Of a stretch of 12,928 nucleotides of DNA, positions 1 to 7,509 are shown piece by piece; position 1 is the stretch's first letter, and every line of letters starts with the position of its first letter. The notes beneath the pieces were generated by a model. It saw nothing but the letters and a program-made list of their open reading frames with translations, was not told the DNA's origin and did not search any database. A program made the translations under genes and the position numbers. Source of the DNA: JAIPEK01 sp041685935 (GTDB lineage Bacteria; Desulfobacterota; Desulfobacteria; Desulfobacterales; Desulfobacteraceae); assembly GCA_041685935.1 (NCBI GenBank), contig JAWLES010000059.1, positions 1-12,928 on the forward strand, in the 5' to 3' direction.

Positions 1-1754
1 AGTTTTGAGTGGGAGCCCTGTTCGGTGATTCTGCCGTTCCGGATCACAATGATCTTGTCCGCCATTTTTACGGTGGAAAACCTGTGGCTGATTAAGACCG
101 CGCTTTTGCCGTGCATGAGTTTTCTGAAATTTTGGAATACTTCGTATTCACTGTCCGCATCAAGCGAACTTGCCGGTTCATCCAGGATTATCAGTTCCGT
201 GTCCGCCATGAATGTCCTGGCGATGGCGATTTTCTGCCATTGGCCGCCGCTCAGTTCCTGGCCGTTTTCAAACATTTTTCCAAGTGTGGTATCGTAGCCG
301 TGGGGGAGATTGCGGATAAACGAATCAGCATCCGCATTTTTTGCTGATTCCTGAATGCGGGGACTTTCAGGTGAAGAGCTGATGTCTCCGATGCGGATGT
401 TTTCCTTTGCTGTGAAGTGGTATCTTGCAAAATCCTGGAACATGACACCTGTTTTTGATCGTAAATCCGCCAGCCTGAAGTTCCTGATGTCAGTCCCGTC
501 CATGGTGATAACGCCTGAGTCCGGGTCGTACAGCCGGCACAAAAGTTTGGTGAGGGTGGATTTTCCTGCGCCGTTTTCCCCGACAAAGGCCACCACTTCT
601 CCGGGCTTGATGGAAAAGGAGATGTTCTCAAGGGTCGGTTTTTCCGCACCCGGGTAAGTGAAGGTGACGTTTTCCAGCCGGATGCCGGTTTTCATTTTTT
701 CCGGCATTCGAGCCGGTTCGGGCGGATCAGTGATTTTTTCCTTTATGTCCATGAACTCGTAAAAATAAGCAATAAAGAGATTGTCTTCGTACAGTCCTGT
801 GATGCCGGTGAGAAGGCTCTTAAAGTACTCCAGGCATCTCTGGATGGCCTGGTAATACATGACAAGATCCCCGATGGAGATCAGTCCGTTCACCGCCCTG
901 TACACAATAAATCCGAGAATGCCGAACATGGCGGCAACCGAGAAGATTTGGGCAAGGACCGTGTGAATGCAACGCTTTCGGGTAATATCGAGCTTTTCAT
1001 CCCGTATGGTTTTCCGCAGGTTTGAAAAACGGCTGCTGAAAAATTCCCCGATGTTGAACAGTCTGATCTCCTTGGCATGGATGTACCCGGTGATCAGCCA
1101 GTTCAGGTAAGAGGCCTCCCTCTGGGTGTCGGTCCGTTTTTTCTGCCAGGCGTACATCTCTTTTGAATACTTGATTTTGACAAGTATGCCCGGAATTACG
1201 GAAAGGAAAAGCACAAGCGGGACAGCCCAGTGAAAGTATATCAGAAGGCCTGTCACCGCTGTGAGGGATACGCCGCTTCGAAGCAGGCTGATAAGGCTGT
1301 TGACGATTTTGGCGGGCCGGTGCGGGCCTTCCATCTGGGCCCGGTGAAGGGTGTCAAAGTAGGAGGGGTTTTCGTAAAATTCAAGATCGGTCCGGATCGA
1401 TTTTCTGTGCAGAATATCGTAGATGTGATCGGACACCTTCATGGACAGGGTTTCACCTGCATAATCCGAAGCCTGTCTGCAGATTTCCTGCAAAACAGCG
1501 AGGCCGCCTGCCGCTGCCACAAGGGTCATGATCCATGAAAAATCGGCGGTGCCGCCGGAAGACATGGCTTTTCCAGCCTCGTCCACGATCAGTTTGACCA
1601 GATAGAGCATGGCCAAGGGAAACAACCCTTGTATGAAAACCAGGATACCGGAAACAATGGCGGCTTTCGGAGCCGCGCTCCAGACAAACGCCAGTGTGCG
1701 GTGGAGCTGAAGTGCCTGTTTGATTTTACCGGCCGTGGTGATTGTTTCTCTCAT
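1..1754 (-). CDS. ABC exporter, fused membrane and ATPase domains (3' end beyond window)
   Basis: This is an inner-membrane ABC half-transporter of the exporter type, with an N-terminal six-helix membrane domain and a C-terminal ATPase; it is expected to work as a dimer. About 584 residues are visible, and the C-terminus lies past the left edge. The first ~25 residues resemble the lead-in of this exporter group, and hydrophobic segments follow from about residue 30. In the ATPase the Walker A GENGAGKST is at residues 392-400, the signature LSGGQ at 501-505, the Walker B LIILDEP at 521-527 and the switch histidine at 557, so all catalytic motifs are intact. The frame is open from the ATG at 1754 to the edge. 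No clear Shine-Dalgarno precedes this ATG. It is transcribed divergently from the PilZ/export run. The substrate cannot be told from sequence; a peptide, lipid or drug is possible. It is not the two-gene Wzm/Wzt polysaccharide type. Confidence 0.93.
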   Translation of the reverse strand, partial: MRETITTAGKIKQALQLHRTLAFVWSAAPKAAIVSGILVFIQGLFPLAMLYLVKLIVDEAGKAMSSGGTADFSWIMTLVAAAGGLAVLQEICRQASDYAGETLSMKVSDHIYDILHRKSIRTDLEFYENPSYFDTLHRAQMEGPHRPAKIVNSLISLLRSGVSLTAVTGLLIYFHWAVPLVLFLSVIPGILVKIKYSKEMYAWQKKRTDTQREASYLNWLITGYIHAKEIRLFNIGEFFSSRFSNLRKTIRDEKLDITRKRCIHTVLAQIFSVAAMFGILGFIVYRAVNGLISIGDLVMYYQAIQRCLEYFKSLLTGITGLYEDNLFIAYFYEFMDIKEKITDPPEPARMPEKMKTGIRLENVTFTYPGAEKPTLENISFSIKPGEVVAFVGENGAGKSTLTKLLCRLYDPDSGVITMDGTDIRNFRLADLRSKTGVMFQDFARYHFTAKENIRIGDISSSPESPRIQESAKNADADSFIRNLPHGYDTTLGKMFENGQELSGGQWQKIAIARTFMADTELIILDEPASSLDADSEYEVFQNFRKLMHGKSAVLISHRFSTVKMADKIIVIRNGRITEQGSHSK

Positions 1755-1798
1755 AGCAAATCGTATATCTTAAATTCGTTTATAAAGCAAATTCAAAA

Positions 1799-1861
1799 AA
1801 TTGGGTAATATATGTTATATAATAGGAAGAAAATGTTATAAATTGGGTAGTATATGTAACA
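1799..1861. repeat. Phased direct repeats in the divergent promoter region, possible operator
   Basis: A 17-bp motif AATTGGGTARTATATGT occurs at 1799-1815 and 1841-1857, exactly 42 bp apart, with one A/G difference. Within it, an 8-bp motif ATGTTATA begins at 1812 and again at 1833, and a variant ATGTAACA begins at 1854, so the three are spaced 21 and 21 bp. Spacings of 21 and 42 bp put the copies on the same face of the helix, as expected for cooperative binding of a regulator. An exact TATAAT lies at 1818-1823. The sites sit between the ABC exporter and the PilZ gene and could serve either one. The function is inferred; no regulator gene is in the window. Confidence 0.5.
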
Positions 1862-1896
1862 ATTTTAAAGAAAAATGCTTGGCATGGGAAAAACGT

Positions 1897-1921
1897 TTGA
1901 CAAGAATACCTTGCAGATAAT
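1897..1921 (+). promoter_or_regulatory. Candidate promoter for the PilZ/export run
   Basis: A perfect TTGACA (1897-1902) is followed by GATAAT (1916-1921), ending 34 bases before the TTG start of the PilZ gene. The 13-bp spacer is too short for a normal sigma-70 promoter (16-18 bp), and the 17-bp position holds only the poor hexamer ATAAAC. The element is therefore a weak candidate, although its place is right for the first gene of the run. Confidence 0.3.
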
Positions 1922-1955
1922 AAACTGCGCTTAATTTGGAGAACCGGGTTCACTC

Positions 1956-2360
1956 TTGAAGGTATTGAAATTGAAAAAACGACACTGCAAACGCTTCAAT
2001 GTTCCGGGCACAACGCTGCGGTACAAAAAGAGGCGGAATCTTTTCGGAAAGACACAATATACCCGGGACCATTTTCCCGTCGTGAACCTCAGCCGGGGCG
2101 GAGCCAAATTCGTCTGCCACAACAGGCTGAAAGTGGGAACAGGGGTTTCGGTTCTGCTGGAGATTCCATCGATTGACCGACAGATCGAGATAAACAGTAC
2201 TGTGCGCTGGGTGGCCCGCAATCCGGAAGAAAGCTACCGGTATCAGGTCGGAATTTCATTCAGCGCTTACGGAAAACGAAAGAATGAAAATCCAATTGAA
2301 ATTCTGGAAATATTAAAAAAAATCGAGAATGAATTCGCTAAAGGTTCAGAGATTGCATGA
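1956..2360 (+). CDS. Stand-alone PilZ-domain protein, probable cyclic-di-GMP receptor
   Basis: This is a 134-residue cytoplasmic protein consisting of little more than one PilZ domain. Both cyclic-di-GMP-binding motifs are visible: RxxxR as RHCKR at residues 9-13 and (D/N)xSxxG as NLSRGG at 44-49, followed by beta-strand-like segments and a C-terminal helix (EILEILKKIENEF). PilZ domains with both motifs usually bind the second messenger and then modulate a partner by contact. The gene is first in a run that encodes polysaccharide export proteins, so control of exopolysaccharide output is the natural inference. The start is TTG. A GGAG at 1938-1941 serves the TTG at 1956 only at a long distance; GAAGG at 1958-1962 fits the TTG at 1971 better. 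Either start keeps both motifs. Confidence 0.88.
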   Translation: MKVLKLKKRHCKRFNVPGTTLRYKKRRNLFGKTQYTRDHFPVVNLSRGGAKFVCHNRLKVGTGVSVLLEIPSIDRQIEINSTVRWVARNPEESYRYQVGISFSAYGKRKNENPIEILEILKKIENEFAKGSEIA

Positions 2361-2400
2361 ATTTTAAAGTGCCGTTTTTTTGGCTTTAAATAAATAATTG

Positions 2401-2405
2401 AGGAG
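2401..2405 (+). promoter_or_regulatory. Ribosome binding site of the Cys-pair secreted protein gene
   Basis: AGGAG lies six bases before the ATG at 2412 and fixes that start, which also opens a good signal peptide. Confidence 0.75.
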
Positions 2406-2411
2406 ACAGTA

Positions 2412-2963
2412 ATGGAAAAAAGATTTTTGTGGCTGGTTCTTCTGGCGGTTGTTTTCTGTTTTGGTTTCGTTGCGGACGGTTTTTCCCAAAGCGATGAAGG
2501 CTGGGAGCAAAAATTCGTGAATGCCCTGCAGAAAGGAAAAGAGGTGCCCAGTGAGCAAGGTGACTCCGAAGGGCTTGGATATACTCCTTCGGAAGAGGCT
2601 GTTCTTGAAGATGCTGTCGCAGCTGCACTGGATGAGAACGCGCCCCCGTGTGAGTGCATGAAAATAGCGGTTGGCATGGATTACAACCCGTATAATGTAT
2701 TGACCACCATTTATGGGGCCGGAAAAGGGGTGCAGCTTGATGAGATATGCATGTGCGCCACTGAAGAGGGTATCATGAAAGAGGTGATCGCAAAGGCTGC
2801 TTCTGATGCGGTTAATCCCGTCGGGGAGAAGGTGTTTGACCGGGATGAAATCACCCAGTCCCAATGCCTGCAGGTGGGATTGCCCTATACTGCGGCTGCT
2901 GGGGATATGCCTGATTCACCGGAGCCGCCTCCGATACCGCCGAATTCAGTGGCTACGCCCTGA
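2412..2963 (+). CDS. Unrecognised secreted protein with two Cys-x-Cys pairs
   Basis: I do not recognise a named family. The 183-residue product begins with a clear Sec signal peptide (MEKR, then a hydrophobic stretch to about residue 21, probable cleavage near residue 25). The mature part has an acidic, helix-prone region, then CEC at 80-82 and CMC at 113-115, 31 residues apart, plus a single Cys at 152. Between and after the pairs lie segments with the rhythm of short helical repeats (DYNPYNVLTTIYGAGKG, then EEGIMKEVIAKAASDAV). The C-terminus is proline-rich (PEPPPIPP). The cysteines could form disulfides or hold a metal in the periplasm. There is no lipobox or membrane anchor. It sits between the PilZ gene and the outer-membrane barrel gene, so a periplasmic or extracellular role in polysaccharide export is a guess from context. 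It is a real gene by its ribosome site, signal peptide and position. Confidence 0.8.
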   Translation: MEKRFLWLVLLAVVFCFGFVADGFSQSDEGWEQKFVNALQKGKEVPSEQGDSEGLGYTPSEEAVLEDAVAAALDENAPPCECMKIAVGMDYNPYNVLTTIYGAGKGVQLDEICMCATEEGIMKEVIAKAASDAVNPVGEKVFDRDEITQSQCLQVGLPYTAAAGDMPDSPEPPPIPPNSVATP

Positions 2964-3046
2964 TGAACCACTGACTTTATACTTTTCACATGCATTGTTC
3001 CGGAAATTGGAGCATGGATTGTTGTTGCCGTTTTGCTTTGCCGGCA

Positions 3047-3077
3047 TTGACGGGTAGATGAATGTTATAACTGTAAC
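3047..3077 (+). promoter_or_regulatory. Possible promoter/operator before the barrel gene
   Basis: In the 147-bp gap after the Cys-pair gene, TTGACG (3047-3052) is followed after 13 bp by TATAAC (3066-3071), the same unusual spacing as the candidate before the PilZ gene. The downstream part contains the palindrome GTTATAAC (3064-3071) followed by TGTAAC (3072-3077). The sequence AATGTTATAA at 3061-3070 is identical to 1832-1841 in the repeat region before the PilZ gene, and TGTAAC is also found there at 1855-1860. A shared regulator is possible; chance similarity of AT-rich DNA is not excluded. Confidence 0.28.
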
Positions 3078-3098
3078 CGAAGTGGATTTTGATATGCT

Positions 3099-3103
3099 GG
3101 AGG
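3099..3103 (+). promoter_or_regulatory. Ribosome binding site of the barrel gene
   Basis: A strong GGAGG lies seven bases before the ATG at 3111 and fixes the start of the outer-membrane barrel gene. Confidence 0.75.
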
Positions 3104-3110
3104 TGGGTGT

Positions 3111-4472
3111 ATGATAAAACCGGTAAGGTATTTGATTGATTTATTACGTTTTTTCGGAGTTGTTTTTTTACTGGTTTTTGTGGGGGGGCAAGCTGTTTTC
3201 GCCCTTGAAGTTCCCGGCGGACAGACCAAGCAGGGTGATACCCCTTCGGGCAGGACCGCTGAAGAGGCCCCGGAGGGCCAGAGAATAGGCGGCGAAGTCA
3301 TGGGGCCGGATGGCGGCTATATCCATCCCTTCCTTCTTGTGGAAGGCCGGTATACTGACAACCTGTACTACACTGATACGAACGAAGAGGACGATTTTAT
3401 TACCAGTGTTTCACCGGGCCTGTGGGTTGCGGTTCCGTCAAACCGGGAAAAGCTGGTGGAACTGCAGACCTCGAACACCTCTCCCGGAGGTTTGAGGGTC
3501 AGCCGGATTAAGCCGGAAGCCACAAGGCGCATGCAGTCCTATTTTCTGTATTCACCCGAGTTCGTAACCTATGCTGACAACTCAACCCATGACCATGTGG
3601 ATCACACAGCAGAAGGGATGTTCCAGTACAATTTTGATACGGGACTGTCCATAGACGTTATGGATAAGTTCAATAAAAACAATGAAATCAACAACAACGC
3701 ATCCGGCCGGCTTGACGAGTACTACGACAACCTTTTCAATTTTCTGGCTGTATATGAGCCGTCTGAAAAGTTAAGATTCAGGGCGGATTATTCCAACTAC
3801 CTGCTCGACTATGATGATTCAGCCAATGAGTTCCGCGACCGGGTCGACAATTCGGTCTCAATGTATGTTTTTTATAAAGTAAAGCCCAAGACCTCTGTAT
3901 TTGTGGAATATGATTTCGCAGATATCAACTATGATGAGAACTCCCTGTTTGACAGCCAGGAACACAGGTATTATGCAGGTGTGGACTGGGATGTGACCGC
4001 AAAGACACGGGGAAGGGCAAAAATGGGACTGATTGAAAAGAATTTTGACGAAAGCGGTATAGATGATGAAGAAGGGTTTTCAATGGAAGTTCAGGCCCAG
4101 CATAATTTTTCTCCGAAACGGGCCATTAATTTGAACCTTTTCCGGCATTATACCGAATCCTCGATAGGAGATTCCTGGGCCTCAATGACTACCGGAGCGG
4201 ATGCTGCACTTCTGCAGAGGTTTACTGAAAAATGGTCGAGTACGGTCAGTGTGAATTTTACACGGGATGATTATGAAGGAGCTTATACCTCCGGCGGAAA
4301 GACCGATGAAAGGGAGGATGATACATTCCGGGCGGGAGCGTCCCTGATATTCGAGCCAAGGGACTGGCTCTCTTTTGACCTCGGGTATTACTATTCCAAC
4401 AGGGACTCCAATTTCAGCGAGTTTGACTTTGAAAACAATACCGTATATATAACTGCTGAGCTGGTAATGTAA
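3111..4472 (+). CDS. Outer-membrane beta-barrel protein of an exopolysaccharide locus
   Basis: The 453-residue product has a signal peptide (hydrophobic core about residues 15-30, likely cleavage after VFA near residue 31), a short polar stretch rich in Gly and Glu, and then many alternating amphipathic strands with frequent Tyr, Phe, Asp and Asn (for example LRFRADYSNYLLDYDD, TSVFVEYDFADINY, LSFDLGYYYSNRDS). This is the pattern of the putative barrel porins (BBP2-like/EpsL-like) found in exopolysaccharide loci. The last strand ends YITAELVM rather than with the commoner terminal Phe or Trp. The role inferred is an outer-membrane channel for the polymer: the next gene, 16 bases downstream, encodes a short OPX protein unlikely to span the outer membrane alone. 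Family assignment rests on composition, strand pattern and context, not on a catalytic motif. Confidence 0.82.
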   Translation: MIKPVRYLIDLLRFFGVVFLLVFVGGQAVFALEVPGGQTKQGDTPSGRTAEEAPEGQRIGGEVMGPDGGYIHPFLLVEGRYTDNLYYTDTNEEDDFITSVSPGLWVAVPSNREKLVELQTSNTSPGGLRVSRIKPEATRRMQSYFLYSPEFVTYADNSTHDHVDHTAEGMFQYNFDTGLSIDVMDKFNKNNEINNNASGRLDEYYDNLFNFLAVYEPSEKLRFRADYSNYLLDYDDSANEFRDRVDNSVSMYVFYKVKPKTSVFVEYDFADINYDENSLFDSQEHRYYAGVDWDVTAKTRGRAKMGLIEKNFDESGIDDEEGFSMEVQAQHNFSPKRAINLNLFRHYTESSIGDSWASMTTGADAALLQRFTEKWSSTVSVNFTRDDYEGAYTSGGKTDEREDDTFRAGASLIFEPRDWLSFDLGYYYSNRDSNFSEFDFENNTVYITAELVM

Positions 4473-4488
4473 CTCATTTGGACTGGAT

Positions 4489-5289
4489 ATGATTCAAAAA
4501 ACAGCAGTGTTAATCGGTATTGTGTTTCTGATTCTTTCGGCAGGCATTCTGCCTGCGGATTCAGCCGAGTACACCGTGGGTGATGGCGATATCCTGAAAA
4601 TCAAGGTATATGAAAACGAAGATCTTAGTAAAACCGTGCGGGTGACGTCCAATGACACGATCAGGGTTCCGCTTCTGGGCGAAGTATCCGTGGCCGGCCT
4701 TACCGTGTCTGAAGTGTCGTTCAAACTCCAGGAGCTTCTTGATGACGGATACCTTGTAAATCCACAGGTGGACGTGTTCATAGAGGAATACCGCAGCAAG
4801 AATGCGATTATCCTGGGGCAGATAAACCGCCCTGGACAGTATGAACTTAGGGGAGCGATCACTTTTCTCGAGTTCGTCTCAAAAGCGGGTGGTCTGACTG
4901 ATGAAGCAGGCAGTACGGCAACTGTAAAGCGTGTCGACCCTTCAGAAAACGGCAAGGATACAATCTTAATCAATCTTGACCGGTTAATCAAAAAAGGGGA
5001 TACCTCCCTGAATATTCCAATCAAGGATAAGGACAATATTTATATATCCAAGGCGGATGTGTTTTATGTCTCAGGAGAGGTGGATGAACCTGACTCCTAC
5101 AAGCTCGAATCGGATATGACCGTTATAAAGGGTATCACAAAAGCGGGAGGATTCACCAATATTGCGGCTGAGAACAAAGTGAAAATAATCCGGCTGCAGA
5201 ATGGAGAAAAACAGGTGATGGAAAAAGTGAAAATGGATGAACTCATTAAGCCGGGCGATGTTATCGTGGTGCCGGAGAGTTTTTTTTAG
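4489..5289 (+). CDS. Polysaccharide export protein, short OPX type (Poly_export plus SLBB)
   Basis: This is a periplasmic/outer-membrane component of a Wza-like export channel. Its 266 residues carry a signal peptide ending ADSA at about 23-26, a Poly_export domain from residue 27 (EYTVGDGDILKIKVYENEDL) to about 100, a first SLBB-type domain from about 105 (NAIILGQINRPGQYEL, then AGGLTDEAG), and a second from about 190 (DVFYVSGEVDEPDSYKL, then AGGFTNIAAENK). Two features differ from classical Wza (~380 residues). There is no lipobox cysteine, so it is not an acylated lipoprotein, and there is no C-terminal amphipathic helix segment to form an outer-membrane pore. Such short OPX proteins are thought to work with a separate barrel, which is the gene just upstream. 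The chain-length regulator/kinase gene follows after three bases. Confidence 0.93.
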   Translation: MIQKTAVLIGIVFLILSAGILPADSAEYTVGDGDILKIKVYENEDLSKTVRVTSNDTIRVPLLGEVSVAGLTVSEVSFKLQELLDDGYLVNPQVDVFIEEYRSKNAIILGQINRPGQYELRGAITFLEFVSKAGGLTDEAGSTATVKRVDPSENGKDTILINLDRLIKKGDTSLNIPIKDKDNIYISKADVFYVSGEVDEPDSYKLESDMTVIKGITKAGGFTNIAAENKVKIIRLQNGEKQVMEKVKMDELIKPGDVIVVPESFF

Positions 5290-5292
5290 CGT

Positions 5293-7503
5293 ATGGAAGA
5301 GCGGGAAATACATCTGCGGGACTACCTCAGGGTGGTCAACAAGCGCAAAAGCACGGTTGTGACGTTTTTTGTGGTAACTTTTCTATTGACGCTCCTGGTT
5401 GTCCTTACAAAGGATTCCAAGCCTGTCTACAGAGCATCCACAAAAGCTTTGATCGAGAAAAACCTCTCTTACTCTCTTACCGGAAGGCAATCTGGCAGCT
5501 ACGGAGGATATGATCCCGAGTTTTTACAGACCCAGACCCAGATAATCAGAAGCGAAGGTGTTGCCGAAGAGGTTGTTGCCTCTATTGGTGCGGAAAAGAT
5601 GTACAACGTTTTTTTTCCTGATGACGGTGAAAAGGAGAAAAGTGCCTCTGTTGCTTTTAAAGAATGGCTTTTTGGTTTATATCAGTCCTTCAAGGAGGGC
5701 ATTGGAATTCAGTCGCTTTTGTCCGGAACCTCGCAGAATCAAGATGACAGCACCAACATGGCTTCTGAATCCGAAGAACCGCCCTCAAAAGAGGAGCGCC
5801 TAAAGTCCGTTATCCGGGGTGGTATATCGGTTACGCCCATTGAAGGGACCAGGGTGGTTTCAATCAGCTATACCAGTCCGAACCCTGTACTTTCCAGGAA
5901 AATCGCCAATTCAGTGGCCAAGGCTTATATTGACGAACTGCTTGATAAGAGGATGGAGGCGTCAGGGCACAGTATCGAATGGATGAAAAAAAAAGCAGAG
6001 GTGCAACGGGAAAAGCTTGAAAAAGCAGAGCAGCGCCTGCATCAGTACAAAAAAGATCACAATATCGTCACCATTGAAGACCGGCTGGCGATTCTTCCGG
6101 AACGCCTTTCTGAGCTTTCAGCCAAACTGACCCGGGCTGAAACCAAAAGAAAAGAGCTCGAATCGGTATATCATCAGGTGAAGGACAGGCCGGATGAAGA
6201 GTTGGAGTCTCTGTCCGTTATTTCCGACAGTGTTTCAGTGGATTCCATCAACCAGAAGATACTGACTGCTGAAGAGAAGGTATCAGAGCTTTCCAAAAAA
6301 TACGGTCGCAAGCACCCTAAAATGATTTCCGCCAAAAACAAGCTCAAAGAACTGAAAACAAAAAAGCATAAAGTGCTTCAAAATGCGGTTAAGAAGGTAA
6401 AGAATGAATTTTTTCTGGCAAAATCCCAAGAGGATAAATACCGGGAGATGTTGAATGAAACAAAGAGTGATGCCGAACTTTTGAATGAAAAGTCCATACA
6501 GCTGGATATTATTAAAAGGCGGGTGGATACCAACAAGTATCTGTATGACGCTTTAATCAAGCGGATGGAGGAAAAAGGCTTAACCGAACAAACCCAGCTT
6601 GTGAACGTGTGGGTTATTGAAAAGGCTAAAACTCCTCAAATGGCGCTTACTGACGACAAGAAAAGGAACATTCTTCTCGGACTGATCCTGGGGCTTTTCG
6701 GCGGAGTCGGGCTTGCATTTTTCTTTGAATATCTTGACAATACTGTGAAAACTCCCGAGGATGTTGAAATAAAGAATGAAGTCCCTGTCATCGGTACCAT
6801 TGATTTGTTAAAGGACAAAAATACCAACCTTGTGGAGACGGTTCTGGAAGACCGGCCCAGCAACGCTGTTGAAAATTTCAAGAGCCTCAGGACGTCGATT
6901 CTGCTGTCTTCCGCAGACAAGCCTCCCCAGGTGCTTCTGGTGACGAGCATGGCCCCGAAAGACGGCAAATCAACCATTGCCTTCTGCCTTGCACTTTCCA
7001 TGGCCAGGGCCGGAAGGAAAGTGCTGCTGGTGGATGGGGACATGAGAAGGCCCCAGATTCAACAGTTTTTTAATTTGAATAATTCATCGGGACTGAGCTC
7101 CTATCTTGCAGGAGATGCGTCCGGTTTATATCTACATAAAGGTGTGGAACAAAACCTGGATGTCATGACATCAGGGCCTGTGCCGCCGAATCCATCCGAA
7201 CTTCTTTCATCATCAAGGGCTGATAAACTGATTGAAAAATCCAAGTCCGCATATGACACTGTTATAATTGATGCTCCCCCGCTCGGGGTAACAGACCCGC
7301 TCATACTGAGCCGGACCGTGGACGGAGTTCTGCTGGTGGCCTCTGCAGGGGATACCAAGTATGAAATGCTGGACAAGGGGGTCAGGCAACTTACCGATGT
7401 ATCCGCGAAAATAACAGGCGTGGTCCTGAACCGGTTTGATGCCAAGCGGAGCGGGTATTACTATAACTACGGGGATTACTACTACTCTTCCGAAACCGGG
7501 TGA
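5293..7503 (+). CDS. Polysaccharide co-polymerase fused to BY-type tyrosine kinase (Wzc-like)
   Basis: This 736-residue inner-membrane protein sets polymer chain length and couples export to phosphorylation. It has a short cytoplasmic N-terminus, TM1 at about 20-38, a large periplasmic part with a Wzz region and long coiled coil (about 220-440), a GNVR-like segment, and TM2 at about 460-480. The kinase follows: Walker A in MAPKDGKST (553-561), Walker A' VLLVDGDMRRP (577-587) and Walker B IIDAPP (658-663). The C-terminus is a tyrosine cluster: residues 722-731 read YYYNYGDYYY, seven Tyr in ten, the usual autophosphorylation tail. All kinase motifs are intact and both halves are in one chain, as in proteobacterial Wzc rather than the split CapA/CapB form. 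The gene starts three bases after the OPX stop. The nearest GGAG (5274-5277) is 15 bases from the ATG, so translation may depend on coupling. Confidence 0.95.
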   Translation: MEEREIHLRDYLRVVNKRKSTVVTFFVVTFLLTLLVVLTKDSKPVYRASTKALIEKNLSYSLTGRQSGSYGGYDPEFLQTQTQIIRSEGVAEEVVASIGAEKMYNVFFPDDGEKEKSASVAFKEWLFGLYQSFKEGIGIQSLLSGTSQNQDDSTNMASESEEPPSKEERLKSVIRGGISVTPIEGTRVVSISYTSPNPVLSRKIANSVAKAYIDELLDKRMEASGHSIEWMKKKAEVQREKLEKAEQRLHQYKKDHNIVTIEDRLAILPERLSELSAKLTRAETKRKELESVYHQVKDRPDEELESLSVISDSVSVDSINQKILTAEEKVSELSKKYGRKHPKMISAKNKLKELKTKKHKVLQNAVKKVKNEFFLAKSQEDKYREMLNETKSDAELLNEKSIQLDIIKRRVDTNKYLYDALIKRMEEKGLTEQTQLVNVWVIEKAKTPQMALTDDKKRNILLGLILGLFGGVGLAFFFEYLDNTVKTPEDVEIKNEVPVIGTIDLLKDKNTNLVETVLEDRPSNAVENFKSLRTSILLSSADKPPQVLLVTSMAPKDGKSTIAFCLALSMARAGRKVLLVDGDMRRPQIQQFFNLNNSSGLSSYLAGDASGLYLHKGVEQNLDVMTSGPVPPNPSELLSSSRADKLIEKSKSAYDTVIIDAPPLGVTDPLILSRTVDGVLLVASAGDTKYEMLDKGVRQLTDVSAKITGVVLNRFDAKRSGYYYNYGDYYYSSETG

Positions 7504-7509
7504 TGCTTC

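Noticed and set aside
251..649. A 132-codon minus-strand frame and plus-strand frames within the ABC gene
   Set aside because: They are in other frames than the continuous ABC exporter reading frame, which carries every ATPase motif.
1764..1770. TATATCT as a possible further copy of the TATATGT repeat core
   Set aside because: It has a mismatch and is 45 bp, not 42 bp, from the next copy, and the flanking AATTGGGTA is missing.
1879..1900. A TGGCATGGG stretch resembling a sigma-54 -24 element
   Set aside because: The required GC of the -12 element at the proper spacing is absent; AC is found instead.
2363..2390. Inverted repeat TTTAAA-GT-GCC / GGC-TTTAAA between the PilZ and Cys-pair genes, as a terminator
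   Set aside because: The stem is weak (3 plus 6 bp with a two-base bulge), and the T-run is in the loop, not after the stem.
3025..3046. TGCCG / CGGCA inverted repeat after the Cys-pair gene, as a terminator
   Set aside because: It has only five pairs and no following T-run.
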